Part shown: one piece after another, positions 4,766 to 5,440 of the stretch
Layout: each line of letters begins with the position of its first letter
Numbering within the stretch: position 1 is the first letter of the stretch
NCBI GenBank assembly: GCA_001781275.1
Contig: MFLH01000029.1
Span: 22,803 to 28,242, forward strand
Direction: 5' to 3'
From: Candidatus Kaiserbacteria bacterium RIFCSPHIGHO2_02_FULL_54_11b
GTDB lineage: Bacteria; Patescibacteriota; Minisyncoccia; Phycocordibacterales; UBA2100
Length of the DNA stretch: 5,440 nucleotides
Position numbers and translations under genes: made by a program
Notes under the pieces: model-generated
What the model saw: the letters and a program-made list of their open reading frames with translations, nothing else
Database searches by the model: none
Told to the model about the DNA's origin: nothing

Positions 4766-5440
4766 ATGACGCAAAAGATATTCGTCGGATTGTCGGGGGG
4801 AGTGGACAGTGCGGTCTCGGCTGCACTCCTGCAAGAGCAGGGGCATGATGTCGTCGGGGTATTCATCAAGATATGGCAACCGGAATTTACGGAATGCACG
4901 TGGCGGGAGGATAGGCTCGACGCGATGCGCGTGTGCGCGGCGCTCGGGATACCCTTTCGGGAAGTCGACCTCTCCGACGAATATAAAAGAGAAGTGGTCG
5001 AGCGCATGGTGAGCGACTATTGCTCCGGCATCACCCCCAATCCGGACGTCTTGTGCAACGCTCATATTAAATTTGGCTCATTCGCGAAATGGGCAAAGGA
5101 GGAAGGGGCGGAGCGAATAGCAACGGGTCACTACGCACAAATAGAGCAGTCTCAAGATAACATCTTGACGTGGAAGTTATTGCGGGCGCACGATACTTCG
5201 AAAGACCAATCATATTTTCTCTACCGGCTAGGGCAGCAGGACCTCGCGCGTGCGCTTTTCCCCGTAGGCGGCATGCTTAAGACCGAAGTACGTGCGCTGG
5301 CACAAAAATTCAACCTGCCCGTCTCCCGCAAGCCAGACAGTCAGGGCCTGTGCTTTGTGGGCGAGGTATCCATGGCCGATTTTCTTAAGCGCTTCATTCC
5401 TGTCGTAAGAGGGCCGGTTGTGTGCGAAGGGAAGATCGTA
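4766..5440 (+). CDS. mnmA: tRNA-specific 2-thiouridylase MnmA, N-terminal part (partial at right edge)
   Basis: The frame is open for exactly 225 codons to the window edge, about 60% of a usual 350-370-residue MnmA. Motifs, in order: the PP-loop SGGVDSAVSA (10-19), which binds ATP; TPNPDVLCNAHIKFG (90-104) with Cys97; ATGHYAQ (119-125); KDQSYFLYRL (146-155), the tRNA-contacting region; and KPDSQGLCFVGE (189-200) with Cys196. The two cysteines correspond to the catalytic pair of E. coli MnmA (Cys102 and Cys199), so the enzyme looks active. MnmA adenylates C2 of U34 in the tRNAs for Glu, Gln and Lys and replaces the oxygen with sulfur taken from a cysteine desulfurase or relay, in the cytoplasm. 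The start is fixed by family alignment: the PP-loop begins at residue 10. The gene is transcribed separately from the gene upstream because a terminator lies between them. Confidence 0.96.
   Translation, partial: MTQKIFVGLSGGVDSAVSAALLQEQGHDVVGVFIKIWQPEFTECTWREDRLDAMRVCAALGIPFREVDLSDEYKREVVERMVSDYCSGITPNPDVLCNAHIKFGSFAKWAKEEGAERIATGHYAQIEQSQDNILTWKLLRAHDTSKDQSYFLYRLGQQDLARALFPVGGMLKTEVRALAQKFNLPVSRKPDSQGLCFVGEVSMADFLKRFIPVVRGPVVCEGKIV

Noticed and set aside
4523..5065. 180-codon minus-strand open frame across the end of the 188-residue gene and the start of mnmA
   Set aside because: It covers a terminator and the well-supported mnmA motifs on the other strand, and its translation shows no recognisable motif.
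1..5440. tRNA or rRNA genes, CRISPR arrays, transposases, attachment sites
   Set aside because: I looked for spaced direct repeats, GTTCRA-type T-loop segments with matching acceptor stems, and transposase motifs, and found none convincing. The GGTTC at 4726-4730 belongs to the terminator stem.

Overview
The window looks like a piece of a small-genome bacterium of the Candidate Phyla Radiation (Patescibacteria), most likely a Parcubacteria-type lineage. This rests on two protein types I associate with that group: a sigma-region-4 protein with C-terminal winged helices, and a tryptophan-rich membrane protein resembling the N-terminal part of CPR secretion-type ATPases. Tight spacing and mostly Shine-Dalgarno-less starts fit too. 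The assignment is recognition from memory, not a search result. Base composition is balanced to slightly GC-rich by eye, with no obvious shift between genes.

Layout. On the minus strand, 194 to 1 holds the N-terminal 64 codons of the replicative helicase DnaB, cut by the window edge. All other genes are on the plus strand. 372-1394 encodes a 340-residue DNA-binding protein with sigma-70 region 4 and two C-terminal HARE/RpoE-delta-like winged helices; it diverges from dnaB across a 177-bp gap. 1487-2914 encodes a 475-residue membrane protein of unknown function. 2950-3975 encodes the endolytic transglycosylase MltG. 4091-4657 encodes an unrecognised 188-residue soluble protein with a clear Shine-Dalgarno. 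4766-5440 is the first 225 codons of mnmA (tRNA-U34 2-thiouridylase), cut by the right edge.

These genes do not form an obvious single pathway. They are replication, transcription-type regulation, envelope/peptidoglycan and tRNA-modification genes placed side by side. The one functional pairing worth considering is the membrane protein with MltG, since a transglycosylase could open peptidoglycan for an envelope-spanning machine. MltG is also a general housekeeping enzyme, so this is only suggestive.

The most striking non-coding pattern is at the starts. Three genes (dnaB, the 1487 gene and mnmA) have a TGnTAnnAT/TATAGT-like extended -10 exactly 6 nt before the ATG, and mltG has TATAGT 8 nt before its ATG. 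That spacing predicts leaderless or nearly leaderless mRNAs. The 188-residue gene instead has a leader with a small hairpin and AGGAG. Other notable structures are a perfect 15-bp inverted repeat at 1418-1450, a perfect 12-bp inverted repeat inside dnaB, and a good intrinsic terminator before mnmA. No tRNA, rRNA, CRISPR array or transposase is visible. I did not find convincing evidence of a new multi-gene system.
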